This document shows, one piece after another, positions 1 to 5,907 of a stretch of DNA of 5,907 bases. Position 1 is the stretch's first letter, and each line of letters begins with the position of its first letter. A program made the translations under genes and the position numbers. The stretch lies in contig DISP01000087.1 of the NCBI GenBank assembly GCA_002421995.1, positions 3,992-9,898 on the forward strand. The letters run 5' to 3'. The stretch is from Bacteroidales bacterium UBA6207 (GTDB lineage: Bacteria > Bacteroidota > Bacteroidia > Bacteroidales > F082). A model generated the notes under the pieces. The model was given only the letters and a program-made list of their open reading frames with translations, made no database searches and was not told the DNA's origin.

Positions 1-959
1 CCCGGCCCGTCACCATTGACGCGTTTGGGCAACGACCAGGTTTCGCCCTTATCGTTTGATTTGACAAGCCAGATATCTGTATCATTTTCACCATTTGACG
101 TATCGGAATAATTGATATAGATAGTTCCTCTGCGTGGGCTGTTGCTGAGGTCGCAAACCGTAACAGGCATGCCGTTGGAGCGGGCAATGCCGGGAATATC
201 AATGTCCCATCCGCCCACCTGTGCTGTCACCGGGATATCCTGATCGAGCCAGGTTGTTCCGCCATCGAAGGAGCGGTCAAAAACTATTCCGGCTGGCCCG
301 CCCCATGCGACATACAGCTCTCCTTCGGGTCCAACGGCAGGCACAGCACCTTCAACAGTGTTATCGCTGTCAACACAATCGCCCGGTATTTCGTTGATGC
401 TGATGGCATCGGACCAGGTTTGGCCTGCATCGGTTGACTTGCTGAACCTGATATTGCTCTGATAGAGCGGATTGCTGCTGCCATACACATCAAACTGTGT
501 CCATGTAACATAAATTGTATTGGTTGCCGGATCAACCACAGCCCAGTGTTTATCCTGCGCTTTTGCGCCATTCAAGCCCGTATAAGTGCCGGGGCTCCAG
601 GTCTTTGAGAACTTGTCAAACTTCTGACACACAATACGGTCAATCCAGTTTCCCGACACCGGATTGGCAAGGTGAAAAAAGTAAAAATCACCGGCTGTGT
701 CGGCAATGATGACCGGATCGCCCCAAACACCATGCTCAGGAGATTGAAGAATATCTGAAAGCCAGGTGTAGCCGCCATCCTCGGAATAATACCAGAAATT
801 GAGGTTGGAACCGGCCATCATTTGCTGTGTGTTCTTCGGGTTGATACAGATGGAAGGCTCGTTGGGTCCGGAGAAATTTCCCAAACGCACATTAAGGTGC
901 TGTGCATTGGATAACAATGCATTGAATAAAACAAAAACAGAAACAACTATTTTTCTCAT
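1..959 (-). CDS. Secreted Asp-box (BNR) repeat protein, sialidase-like, C-terminus cut by window edge
   Basis: The frame is open from an ATG at 959 to the left edge: 319 whole codons and no stop, so the C-terminus is missing. Residues 1-19 look like a signal peptide (MRK, a hydrophobic core, then SNA before Q20), so the product is exported. Four Asp-boxes of the form S-x-D-x-G-x-T-W are visible at residues 59-66 (SEDGGYTW), 175-182 (STDAGQTW), 230-237 (SFDGGTTW) and 301-308 (SNDKGETW). These mark a sialidase-type six-bladed beta-propeller. The segments NEPSI (33-37) and DKHW (136-139) are also familiar from secreted BNR proteins of Bacteroidota. I could not place the arginine triad, FRIP motif or Tyr/Glu pair of true GH33 sialidases, so enzymatic activity is unproven; it could be a non-catalytic glycan-binding propeller. 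A C-terminal secretion domain (type IX), if present, would lie beyond the edge. The gene starts 17 bp after the symporter stop with no recognisable promoter between, which suggests cotranscription. Confidence 0.85.
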   Translation of the reverse strand, partial: MRKIVVSVFVLFNALLSNAQHLNVRLGNFSGPNEPSICINPKNTQQMMAGSNLNFWYYSEDGGYTWLSDILQSPEHGVWGDPVIIADTAGDFYFFHLANPVSGNWIDRIVCQKFDKFSKTWSPGTYTGLNGAKAQDKHWAVVDPATNTIYVTWTQFDVYGSSNPLYQSNIRFSKSTDAGQTWSDAISINEIPGDCVDSDNTVEGAVPAVGPEGELYVAWGGPAGIVFDRSFDGGTTWLDQDIPVTAQVGGWDIDIPGIARSNGMPVTVCDLSNSPRRGTIYINYSDTSNGENDTDIWLVKSNDKGETWSLPKRVNGDGP

Positions 960-976
960 GTATTGGTAAACTTAAT

Positions 977-2242
977 TTAACGACTTTTTTTTTGAACCAC
1001 AGTAGCCACCACTGCATCACCTGTAACATTAACAACCGTACGCAACATATCAAGCGGGCGATCAACGGCAAAGATAAGCGCAATCCCTTCGGTGGGAACA
1101 CCGACCGAGTTTAATACGATTACCAGCATAATCAGACCTGCACCGGGAACAGCCGCCGATCCGATTGAAGCAAGTGTCGCCGTCAGAATGATTGTCAGCT
1201 GATCAGACAAACCTAAATCCATTCCATAAATCTGAGCTAAGAAAACAGCAGCCACAGCCTGATAAAGACTTGTGCCATCCATATTTACCGTAGCACCAAG
1301 CGGAAGCACAAAACTCGTGACTTCTTTCTTCAACCCAAGATTTTCTTCGCAACACTCCATCGTCAATGGCAAGGTTGCGGCACTCGAACTTGTTGAAAAA
1401 GCTAAAAGCTGGGCAGGCATCATGGCTTTTAAAAAAGCAAGTGGCGACCTGCCCGATAAAAATTTTATCAACAGCGGATAAACAACAAAAATCATCAGCA
1501 CCAAACCAATTACAACCGACAGGGAATACATCCCGAGTGTTCCGAAAAGCTGCATGGTTTCGCCCAGATTATCACCGGCTACCTGTGTGGTCAATCCTGC
1601 AATAAGCGCAAATACACCCAAAGGGGCTGTCCGCATTATTAAATGTATCATACTCATTATCACTTCGTTGAGCGAATCAAAGAGCTGTTTGACCGAAGTC
1701 GTTTTTTCAGAAGGCAAAGAGATTAGTGCAATACCGAAGAGCAATGCAAAAAAGATAACCTGCAACATATTGGTGTTTGACGACATGGCACCGACGATAT
1801 TTTCGGGCACCAAATCAACAAGAAACTGCAAAGGGCCTTGCTTTTCAACAACTTTATCTGTTATTGCTGCTGCATATTTATCCCTGAACTCGGCCGACTT
1901 GGTTTCGGACAAATATGAACCCGGCTGAATGATATTCACAACAACGAGCCCAATACTAACGGCTACAACAGTAGTTATCAGATACATAGCAACTGTTTTC
2001 AGACCCATGCGCGACAGCTTTGCCACATCATTCAAACCCGCAACACCATTGATGAGCGAAACAATGATGAGTGGAATGGCAATGAGCTTCAACAAACGGA
2101 TGAAAATTGTTCCGAGCGGCTGAATCCAGTCGGCAGTGAATCCGTGCCAGCCAAAAACCACTGCCAACATGCCAAAAACGATGCCGGCAGCCATGCCAAG
2201 AAGAATCAGCCAATGCAGGGGAAGGTGTTTTACTGAACGCAT
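977..2242 (-). CDS. Dicarboxylate/amino acid:cation (Na+ or H+) symporter, DAACS/GltP-DctA family
   Basis: This is an inner-membrane secondary transporter of the glutamate/dicarboxylate family, 421 residues from the chosen start, which is normal length. It is hydrophobic throughout. The family signatures appear in order: the serine-rich hairpin HP1 (STSSSAAT, 283-290), the TM7 cation-binding motif NMDGT (320-324), the HP2 loop (SIGSAAVPGAG, 359-369), and the TM8 motif LDMLRTVVNVTGD (397-409). TM8 aligns directly with the archaeal GltPh motif LDMGRTMVNVTGD. The arginine that binds the substrate side-chain carboxylate is retained (R401), as are N405 and D409. By family knowledge this favours acidic substrates (aspartate, glutamate or C4-dicarboxylates) with Na+ coupling; the exact substrate is inferred. 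The frame is open up to an ATG at 2293, but ATG 2242 is preferred: the product then starts MRSVKHLPLHW just before TM1, as family members do, and the extra 17 codons overlap a good promoter. The gene reads divergently from the phosphofructokinase and is followed closely by the Asp-box gene. Confidence 0.93.
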   Translation of the reverse strand: MRSVKHLPLHWLILLGMAAGIVFGMLAVVFGWHGFTADWIQPLGTIFIRLLKLIAIPLIIVSLINGVAGLNDVAKLSRMGLKTVAMYLITTVVAVSIGLVVVNIIQPGSYLSETKSAEFRDKYAAAITDKVVEKQGPLQFLVDLVPENIVGAMSSNTNMLQVIFFALLFGIALISLPSEKTTSVKQLFDSLNEVIMSMIHLIMRTAPLGVFALIAGLTTQVAGDNLGETMQLFGTLGMYSLSVVIGLVLMIFVVYPLLIKFLSGRSPLAFLKAMMPAQLLAFSTSSSAATLPLTMECCEENLGLKKEVTSFVLPLGATVNMDGTSLYQAVAAVFLAQIYGMDLGLSDQLTIILTATLASIGSAAVPGAGLIMLVIVLNSVGVPTEGIALIFAVDRPLDMLRTVVNVTGDAVVATVVQKKSR

Positions 2243-2261
2243 AAGGACTTGAATTAAAATC

Positions 2262-2294
2262 CAAAAATAAGAAACATGTCCGAGAAAAGGCAAA
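2262..2294 (-). promoter_or_regulatory. Bacteroidetes-type promoter for the symporter
   Basis: Reading the minus strand, a TTTG box (2294-2291) is followed by a 21-bp spacer and then TATTTTTG (2269-2262), an exact match to the Bacteroidetes -7 consensus TAnnTTTG with its -33 TTTG at the usual spacing. Transcription would begin within roughly ten bases downstream, leaving a short AT-rich leader before ATG 2242. The match is by eye and untested. It would drive the symporter and probably the downstream Asp-box gene. It also argues against the upstream ATG at 2293, which lies inside the -33 region. Confidence 0.6.
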
Positions 2295-2323
2295 ATACTG
2301 ACCGCAGTTCAAAGAATTAATAC

Positions 2324-2352
2324 TTTGGCAAAGCCAATATTTGTTTAATTTG
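2324..2352 (+). promoter_or_regulatory. Weak candidate promoter for the phosphofructokinase gene
   Basis: TTTG (2324-2327) lies 17 bp before TTAATTTG (2345-2352), which differs from TAnnTTTG at the second base. The leader to ATG 2377 would be about 15-20 bases. Spacing is shorter than the usual 19-21 bp and the -7 box is imperfect, so this is only the best match in the interval, not a firm call. The short palindrome overlaps the proposed -33 box, so a protein bound there could affect this promoter. Confidence 0.25.
2325..2337. repeat. Short perfect inverted repeat in the divergent intergenic region
   Basis: TTGGC-AAA-GCCAA is a perfect 5-bp inverted repeat around a 3-base centre, about 40 bp upstream of the phosphofructokinase start and upstream of the symporter promoter. 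Its place between two divergent genes would suit an operator, but a single 13-bp palindrome can arise by chance and no regulator gene is nearby. There is no T-tract typical of a terminator for either gene. Confidence 0.3.
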
Positions 2353-2376
2353 CAACAACAGATTTGACCTTGCTAC

Positions 2377-3405
2377 ATGACAAAACGAAAACGAATAGGT
2401 ATTTTAACCGCAGGAGGTGATTGTCCGGGCATCAATGCCGCTATCAGAGGGGTTGGCAAAACAGCCATAGTGAGCCATAATATGGAAGTGATTGGCATCT
2501 CATCAGGTTTTTCCGGATTGATTCACAATGATTATGAAATACTTACAGAAGATTCATTATCAGGCATTCTGACTTTGGGCGGTACAATTCTTGGCACATC
2601 GCGCGAAAAGCCCTTTAAAAAAAGTGGTATGCCGGGCACCAACAAACCGAAGCTCATCAAGAAACACTACAAAGAGATGGGGCTCGATTGTCTTGTTTGC
2701 ATTGGAGGAAACGGAACACAAAAAACCGCGGCATTGCTTGCCGAAGAAGGACTCAACGTGATTGGAATCCCGAAAACGATTGACAATGATGTTTTTGGAA
2801 CCGACTTCACTTTTGGCTTCGATTCGGCTGTTACGATTGCCACCGAAGCCATTGACCGGCTTCACACAACAGCCAACTCCCACAAACGTATAATGGTGAT
2901 AGAGCTCATGGGTCATCATGCCGGCTGGCTCACCCTCTATGCAGGCATGGCCGGAGGCGGCGATGTGATACTGATACCCGAATTAGGTTACGACCCGAAA
3001 ATCGTGAACAGGTATCTGCTCGATCGTGTTTATAAAAAGAAAGCTTACTCCATTGTCGTTGTTGCCGAAGGCTTGCAAAAACCCGAAGGCGAAACATCGG
3101 CTGCTGCCTGGGTGGCCAAAATGATTGAAGAAGGTGTTCGCATCGAAACACGCACCACCATACTTGGCTATGTGCAACGGGGAGGAAGTCCGTCGGCTAT
3201 GGACAGGATTTTGGCCACACGTTTCGGTTCACATGCCGTTCAGCTTATAGCCGAAGAAAAGTTTGGCCGCATGGTAGTGAACCGCAACAACAAAACGGCT
3301 TCGGTGTTGCTTAAAGAAACAGCAGGAAAACTCAATCTCGTACCTAAAGATCATTCGCTCATCGAGAAAGCAAAAGCACTCGACATCTGTCTCGGAATAA
3401 AATAA
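2377..3405 (+). CDS. pfkA: 6-phosphofructokinase (ATP- or pyrophosphate-dependent to be resolved)
   Basis: This cytosolic enzyme phosphorylates fructose 6-phosphate to fructose 1,6-bisphosphate, the committed step of glycolysis. It has 342 residues, close to the roughly 320-345 usual for short bacterial PFKs. Visible motifs are the N-terminal nucleotide loop TAGGDCPGINAAIRG (11-25), GGTILGTSR (68-76), GGNGT (110-114), PKTIDND (132-138, with D136 as the expected catalytic base), MGHHAGW (178-184), IPE with E202 as a sugar-phosphate contact, and YVQRGGSPSAMDR (265-277). Donor choice is unusual to predict. The second glycine of GGNG (G113) is the ATP-type residue at E. coli position 104, while K133 replaces the glycine at E. 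coli position 124 and is the lysine typical of pyrophosphate-dependent enzymes. Glycine plus lysine occurs in mixed-substrate (group III) PFKs and in trypanosomal ATP-PFK, so ATP use is likelier but not certain. The usual GGDG aspartate is Asn here. ATG 2377 starts right before the first beta strand. A membrane-protein gene follows after 19 bp. Confidence 0.95.
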   Translation: MTKRKRIGILTAGGDCPGINAAIRGVGKTAIVSHNMEVIGISSGFSGLIHNDYEILTEDSLSGILTLGGTILGTSREKPFKKSGMPGTNKPKLIKKHYKEMGLDCLVCIGGNGTQKTAALLAEEGLNVIGIPKTIDNDVFGTDFTFGFDSAVTIATEAIDRLHTTANSHKRIMVIELMGHHAGWLTLYAGMAGGGDVILIPELGYDPKIVNRYLLDRVYKKKAYSIVVVAEGLQKPEGETSAAAWVAKMIEEGVRIETRTTILGYVQRGGSPSAMDRILATRFGSHAVQLIAEEKFGRMVVNRNNKTASVLLKETAGKLNLVPKDHSLIEKAKALDICLGIK

Positions 3406-3424
3406 ACAATTAAATTTCAATACG

Positions 3425-3844
3425 ATGAACTACATTCTTTACGCTGCCTGGCTACTTGTTGCATTGTTTACAACAGCAGCATTGTTTTCATGGGTCGTTT
3501 TATTAAGCGGGCGCTTCAAGCCACATTTCATGCTGCCATGCATGAAAAAAGACTGTGAAAAAATCGCTAAAACACTCTTTATCATACAGTCTTTTCTGTT
3601 GCTCTTCTCAGCAGGTCTCGTTTGGATGCGCGCCAGCCAGTTGATGCAATCGCACGAAGATAATGTGATCAGCAACCTCATCTACGGATTGTCGAGTTTG
3701 CTACTGATACGAGGCATCGGCGATTTCAGGTTTATGGGCGTTTTCAGGAGCGAAACTGCAGATCCCTTTACCAAACTCGACCGAAAACTTTTTACTCCTT
3801 TGGCTTTTGTACTATTTGTATTAAGTTTGCTGCTGATGGTTTAG
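3425..3844 (+). CDS. Small integral membrane protein, DUF3995-like
   Basis: This is a 139-residue hydrophobic protein of unknown function. About four membrane segments can be seen: residues 3-27, 50-68, 82-97 (less certain) and 124-139. Between the last two is a conserved-looking polar stretch, RGIGDFRFMG (96-105), then F115, LDRK (118-121) and TPL (124-126). This pattern (RGxGDFRxxG, then FxxLDxxxxxPL) is what I recall from the C-terminal half of DUF3995 proteins, hence the family call. The N-terminal His/Gly-Gly signature that I associate with that family is not evident. The gene starts 19 bp after the phosphofructokinase stop with no promoter visible, so the two are probably cotranscribed. 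No function in glycolysis is implied by this alone. Confidence 0.72.
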   Translation: MNYILYAAWLLVALFTTAALFSWVVLLSGRFKPHFMLPCMKKDCEKIAKTLFIIQSFLLLFSAGLVWMRASQLMQSHEDNVISNLIYGLSSLLLIRGIGDFRFMGVFRSETADPFTKLDRKLFTPLAFVLFVLSLLLMV

Positions 3845-3847
3845 ACC

Positions 3848-3864
3848 AAACCCGGCGGTTTTTT
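3848..3864 (+). terminator. Possible weak intrinsic terminator after the DUF3995-like gene
   Basis: Three bases after the stop codon, AAACC (3848-3852) pairs with GGTTT (3857-3861) around a CGGC loop, and the run of six T (3859-3864) forms the 3' arm and tail. The stem is only 5 bp with two G-C pairs, so termination is likely partial at best. Its position at the end of the pfkA-DUF3995 pair and before an 85-bp gap supports it. Confidence 0.4.
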
Positions 3865-3929
3865 AGCAAATCAGACCCAATACGTCTTCCGGTAAATAAA
3901 ATTGAGATAACCTTAAATACAATCAAGCG

Positions 3930-4304
3930 ATGGCAATGACTTACACAACACAGATCGTTGATGAAATTTTGGTAGTTCAGAGTGAGGGACAGGACGGCAG
4001 CCTCAAAGAAGTTGAAGATTTCAATTTATCCATTCTCAGTGAAGCAAAAAAAAGCGGTTGCAAAAAAGTCTTAAGCGATGAACGGCAGCTCACCTACAAC
4101 CTTTCGTTAGCCGAAACGTTTCTGCTTGGCGAGATGGTTGCAAAAAAGTTGCACTTCATTCAGGCAGTGGCATTGGTTGTGGCAAGCAATCAGGAAGAAA
4201 TTGCTTTGTTTTGGGAAAATGTTACAGTGAACCGGCATGTTCACAGCCGTGTTTTCCTTGATTTTGATGAAGCAATTAAGTGGCTCAAGTCAATCAACAC
4301 CTAA
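3930..4304 (+). CDS. SpoIIAA-like / STAS-fold small protein of unknown function
   Basis: This is a 124-residue soluble protein with no signal peptide or membrane segment. Its pattern suggests a single STAS/SpoIIAA-like alpha/beta domain: strand 13-18 (ILVVQS), helix 25-42, strand 46-49 leading into SDER (49-52), helix 59-73, strand 79-85 (AVALVVA), a short FWENVTVNR segment (94-102), strand 106-110, and a last helix with DEAIKWL (113-119). The order LxDxR, later F-x-E-x-V-x-V-N-R, ending D-E-A-x-x-W-L, is what I recall from stand-alone SpoIIAA-like proteins of Bacteroidota. I see no clear counterpart of the phosphorylatable serine of anti-sigma antagonists, and no anti-sigma kinase or sigma factor gene lies in the window, so no partner can be proposed. 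ATG 3930 gives MAMTYT; ATG 3936 is an equally possible start. The M14 peptidase gene follows after 28 bp. Confidence 0.7.
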   Translation: MAMTYTTQIVDEILVVQSEGQDGSLKEVEDFNLSILSEAKKSGCKKVLSDERQLTYNLSLAETFLLGEMVAKKLHFIQAVALVVASNQEEIALFWENVTVNRHVHSRVFLDFDEAIKWLKSINT

Positions 4305-4332
4305 AGTATCTACATCATTCAAAATTTTCACC

Positions 4333-5907
4333 ATGCGCATCATCCTCCTGATTGTTTTTATTGTTGGGATAACGACAACATTTGCCCAAACCGCTGATTG
4401 GCAAACTGATTACGAGAAGTCGGACCTCAAAGCCACACCACGGTACAACGAAACAGTAAAATTTGTTAACCGTCTCGATGAGTTTTCAGATAAAATAAGT
4501 GTCGGTGAGTTTGGTGTCAGTCCTGAAGGAAGGCCATTGTTGTATCTTGTTTATGACAAGGAAGGATTTACCGAGCCTGCAATAATTCGCGAGAGTGGAC
4601 GAATCATCTTGTTTGTGCAAGCAGCCATTCATCCCGGCGAATCAGAGGGAAAAGATGCCATGTTACAGCTTCTGCGCGATGTTGCGGTTTATGGTATTGG
4701 AAAAGAACTATTTGAGGATGTTTCGCTCTTGTTTATACCCATATTTAATGTTGATGGCCACGAGCGATTCGGGGCTTTTGGGAGGATCAATCAAAATGGT
4801 CCGGCCGAGATGGGATGGCGTACATCAGCACAGAACCTCAACTTAAACAGAGATTATCTGAAAGCCGCAGCCCCCGAAATGCAAGCCTGGCTTGGGTTGT
4901 ACAACAAGTGGCAACCCGAATTTTTTATTGATACGCACACTTCCGATGGAGCAGACTATCAATATGTTATCACCTATGCCCTTGAAACTGGCGGACAAAT
5001 GGACAAAGCGCTCACCAATTGGCAAAACGAGGTGTATCTGCCACAACTTGAGAAGCTTATGGACAAGGCAGGTTTTCCATTGTTTCCGTATGTGAGTTTC
5101 AGGAAATGGCACGATCCCCGCAGTGGCTTAGTGTCGGGTGTGGCATCACCAATGTTTTCGCAAGGCTATACTGCTGTGAGAAACAGACCCGGATTGCTTG
5201 TTGAGACCCATATGCTCAAGCCCTATCACCTGAGGGTAAAATCTACACGCGAGATCATAGAGTCGAGTCTTAAAATTCTGAATATTAACACACAACAATT
5301 ATCAAATCTCATAAAAACCGCTGATCAGTTTGCTGCATCAGATGCTTTCAGGGAAGAACCCTTCGCCCTGAAGTATCAGGTTGATATGACCGACAGCAGC
5401 ATGGTGACATTCAAGGGGGTTGCGTATGATAAAAAGGTGAGCGATCTGACAGGTGGCGACTGGTTTGTTTATGACAATAAAAAACCTGTGGATTACATTC
5501 TGCCGCTGTTTGATAAAAACATACCGGTTGCAAGCACCAAACTGCCTGCTGCATATATTATTCCGGCCGCATGGCAGGAGGTGATCGGCAAGCTCTTGCT
5601 ACATGGTGTGGAGATGTATCCTCTTGAAGAAAGTACGTTGATTGACTGTGAGATATATTTTTTTAAGGAGGTTGATTTTCAAAAATCCTCCTACGAAGGC
5701 CGCCAAAGGCTTGCACGGCTCGGGGTGGAAACAAAACAGCAAACCCGGGCATTTCCCAGGGGAAGTTTTGTTGTTCCGATGAATCAGCGTCTTTCGCGCC
5801 TGATTGCAATGATGCTCGAACCCGAAGCCAGCGGTTCACTTGTGGAATGGGGCTACTTCAACATCGTTTTTGAGCAAAAAGAATATGCCGAAACTTATGT
5901 GATGGAA
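4333..5907 (+). CDS. Secreted M14-family zinc carboxypeptidase-like protein, C-terminus cut by window edge
   Basis: The frame is open from ATG 4333 to the right edge: 525 codons with no stop. Residues 1-18 form a likely signal peptide (MRIILLIVFIVG, then TTFA before Q19), so it acts in the periplasm or outside. The M14 catalytic domain spans about residues 30-310. The zinc ligands are visible as HPGE (H100, E103) and H202 in DTHTSDG, the substrate-binding NR pair is N172-R173 in NLNRDY, and the catalytic glutamate is E291 in LLVETH. All key residues are intact, so it should be an active metallopeptidase, releasing C-terminal residues or trimming peptides; substrate preference cannot be read from the sequence. 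Beyond about residue 330 there is a non-catalytic, probably beta-rich region. Its LEPEASGSLVEWGYF segment (497-511) resembles the C-terminal part of uncharacterised M14-like proteins of Bacteroidota, suggesting that only a modest tail is missing. The gene begins 28 bp after the SpoIIAA-like gene and could share its transcript. Confidence 0.92.
   Translation, partial: MRIILLIVFIVGITTTFAQTADWQTDYEKSDLKATPRYNETVKFVNRLDEFSDKISVGEFGVSPEGRPLLYLVYDKEGFTEPAIIRESGRIILFVQAAIHPGESEGKDAMLQLLRDVAVYGIGKELFEDVSLLFIPIFNVDGHERFGAFGRINQNGPAEMGWRTSAQNLNLNRDYLKAAAPEMQAWLGLYNKWQPEFFIDTHTSDGADYQYVITYALETGGQMDKALTNWQNEVYLPQLEKLMDKAGFPLFPYVSFRKWHDPRSGLVSGVASPMFSQGYTAVRNRPGLLVETHMLKPYHLRVKSTREIIESSLKILNINTQQLSNLIKTADQFAASDAFREEPFALKYQVDMTDSSMVTFKGVAYDKKVSDLTGGDWFVYDNKKPVDYILPLFDKNIPVASTKLPAAYIIPAAWQEVIGKLLLHGVEMYPLEESTLIDCEIYFFKEVDFQKSSYEGRQRLARLGVETKQQTRAFPRGSFVVPMNQRLSRLIAMMLEPEASGSLVEWGYFNIVFEQKEYAETYVME

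Noticed and set aside
284..778. Open frames on both strands (284-571 minus, 515-709 plus, 572-778 minus)
   Set aside because: They lie within the continuous Asp-box reading frame, which has a signal peptide and four clear repeats. The alternative translations resemble no protein family and are low-complexity shadows.
1..959. Calling the left-edge gene a bona fide GH33 sialidase (nanH)
   Set aside because: Asp-boxes occur in many propeller proteins. The catalytic arginines, FRIP motif and Tyr/Glu residues could not be identified, and the C-terminal part is missing.
985..993. T9 run on the plus strand as a terminator tail
   Set aside because: It lies within the coding end of the symporter and reads as A9 in the transcript. 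No hairpin precedes it in either direction.
1272..2123. Four plus-strand open frames antisense to the symporter (1272-1481, 1366-1605, 1554-1928, 1929-2123)
   Set aside because: They are mirror frames of a strongly conserved transporter gene. None has recognisable motifs.
2243..2293. 17-codon N-terminal extension of the symporter from ATG 2293
   Set aside because: It overlaps a consensus promoter, adds an unusual leader before TM1, and the family normally starts just before TM1, as it does from ATG 2242.
2560..3420. Several minus-strand open frames antisense to pfkA
   Set aside because: They are shadows of a gene with all PFK motifs intact, and their compositions (for example Cys/Phe/His-rich) are typical of antisense translation.
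4595..5112. Open frames at 4595-4846 (+), 4892-5095 (+) and 4843-5112 (-)
   Set aside because: They fall inside the M14 peptidase catalytic domain, whose frame carries the zinc ligands and is unbroken to the window edge.
1..5907. A new defence, mobile or otherwise undescribed multi-gene system
   Set aside because: All six genes belong to familiar metabolic, transport or secreted families, with no nuclease, transposase, recombinase, repeat array or unexplained intergenic space.

Overview
The window looks like an ordinary chromosomal segment from a member of the Bacteroidota, probably an environmental Bacteroidales-like lineage. The clues are the protein types (a secreted Asp-box protein, a DUF3995 protein, a SpoIIAA-like single-domain protein, a secreted M14 peptidase), AT-rich leaders without Shine-Dalgarno sequences, and a promoter matching the Bacteroidetes consensus (TTTG, 21 bp, TAnnTTTG). 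Base composition is moderate by eye. The assignment comes from these features, not from a database search.

Layout. The minus strand carries two genes read right to left: a Na+-type dicarboxylate/acidic amino acid symporter (977-2242) and, 17 bp further on, a secreted Asp-box (BNR) sialidase-like protein that runs off the left edge (1-959). A 134-bp divergent intergenic region (2243-2376) separates these from four plus-strand genes: a 6-phosphofructokinase (2377-3405), a four-segment membrane protein of DUF3995 type (3425-3844), a SpoIIAA/STAS-like small cytosolic protein (3930-4304), and a secreted M14 zinc carboxypeptidase-like protein that runs off the right edge (4333-5907). The first two plus-strand genes lie 19 bp apart and are followed by a weak terminator-like hairpin. 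The last two lie 28 bp apart and may form a second unit.

How the genes may relate. The phosphofructokinase is the glycolytic committed step. The symporter imports acidic amino acids or dicarboxylates, and the secreted Asp-box protein and M14 peptidase act outside the cytoplasm. This fits a fermentative or heterotrophic organism using peptides and glycans, but no pathway links all six genes.

Every stretch over 300 bases is coding. I saw no RNA genes, mobile elements, CRISPR arrays or attachment sites, and no candidate for a new biological system. The most interesting details are the phosphoryl-donor motifs of the phosphofructokinase (GGNG with PKTIDND) and a well-formed promoter that fixes the symporter's start codon.
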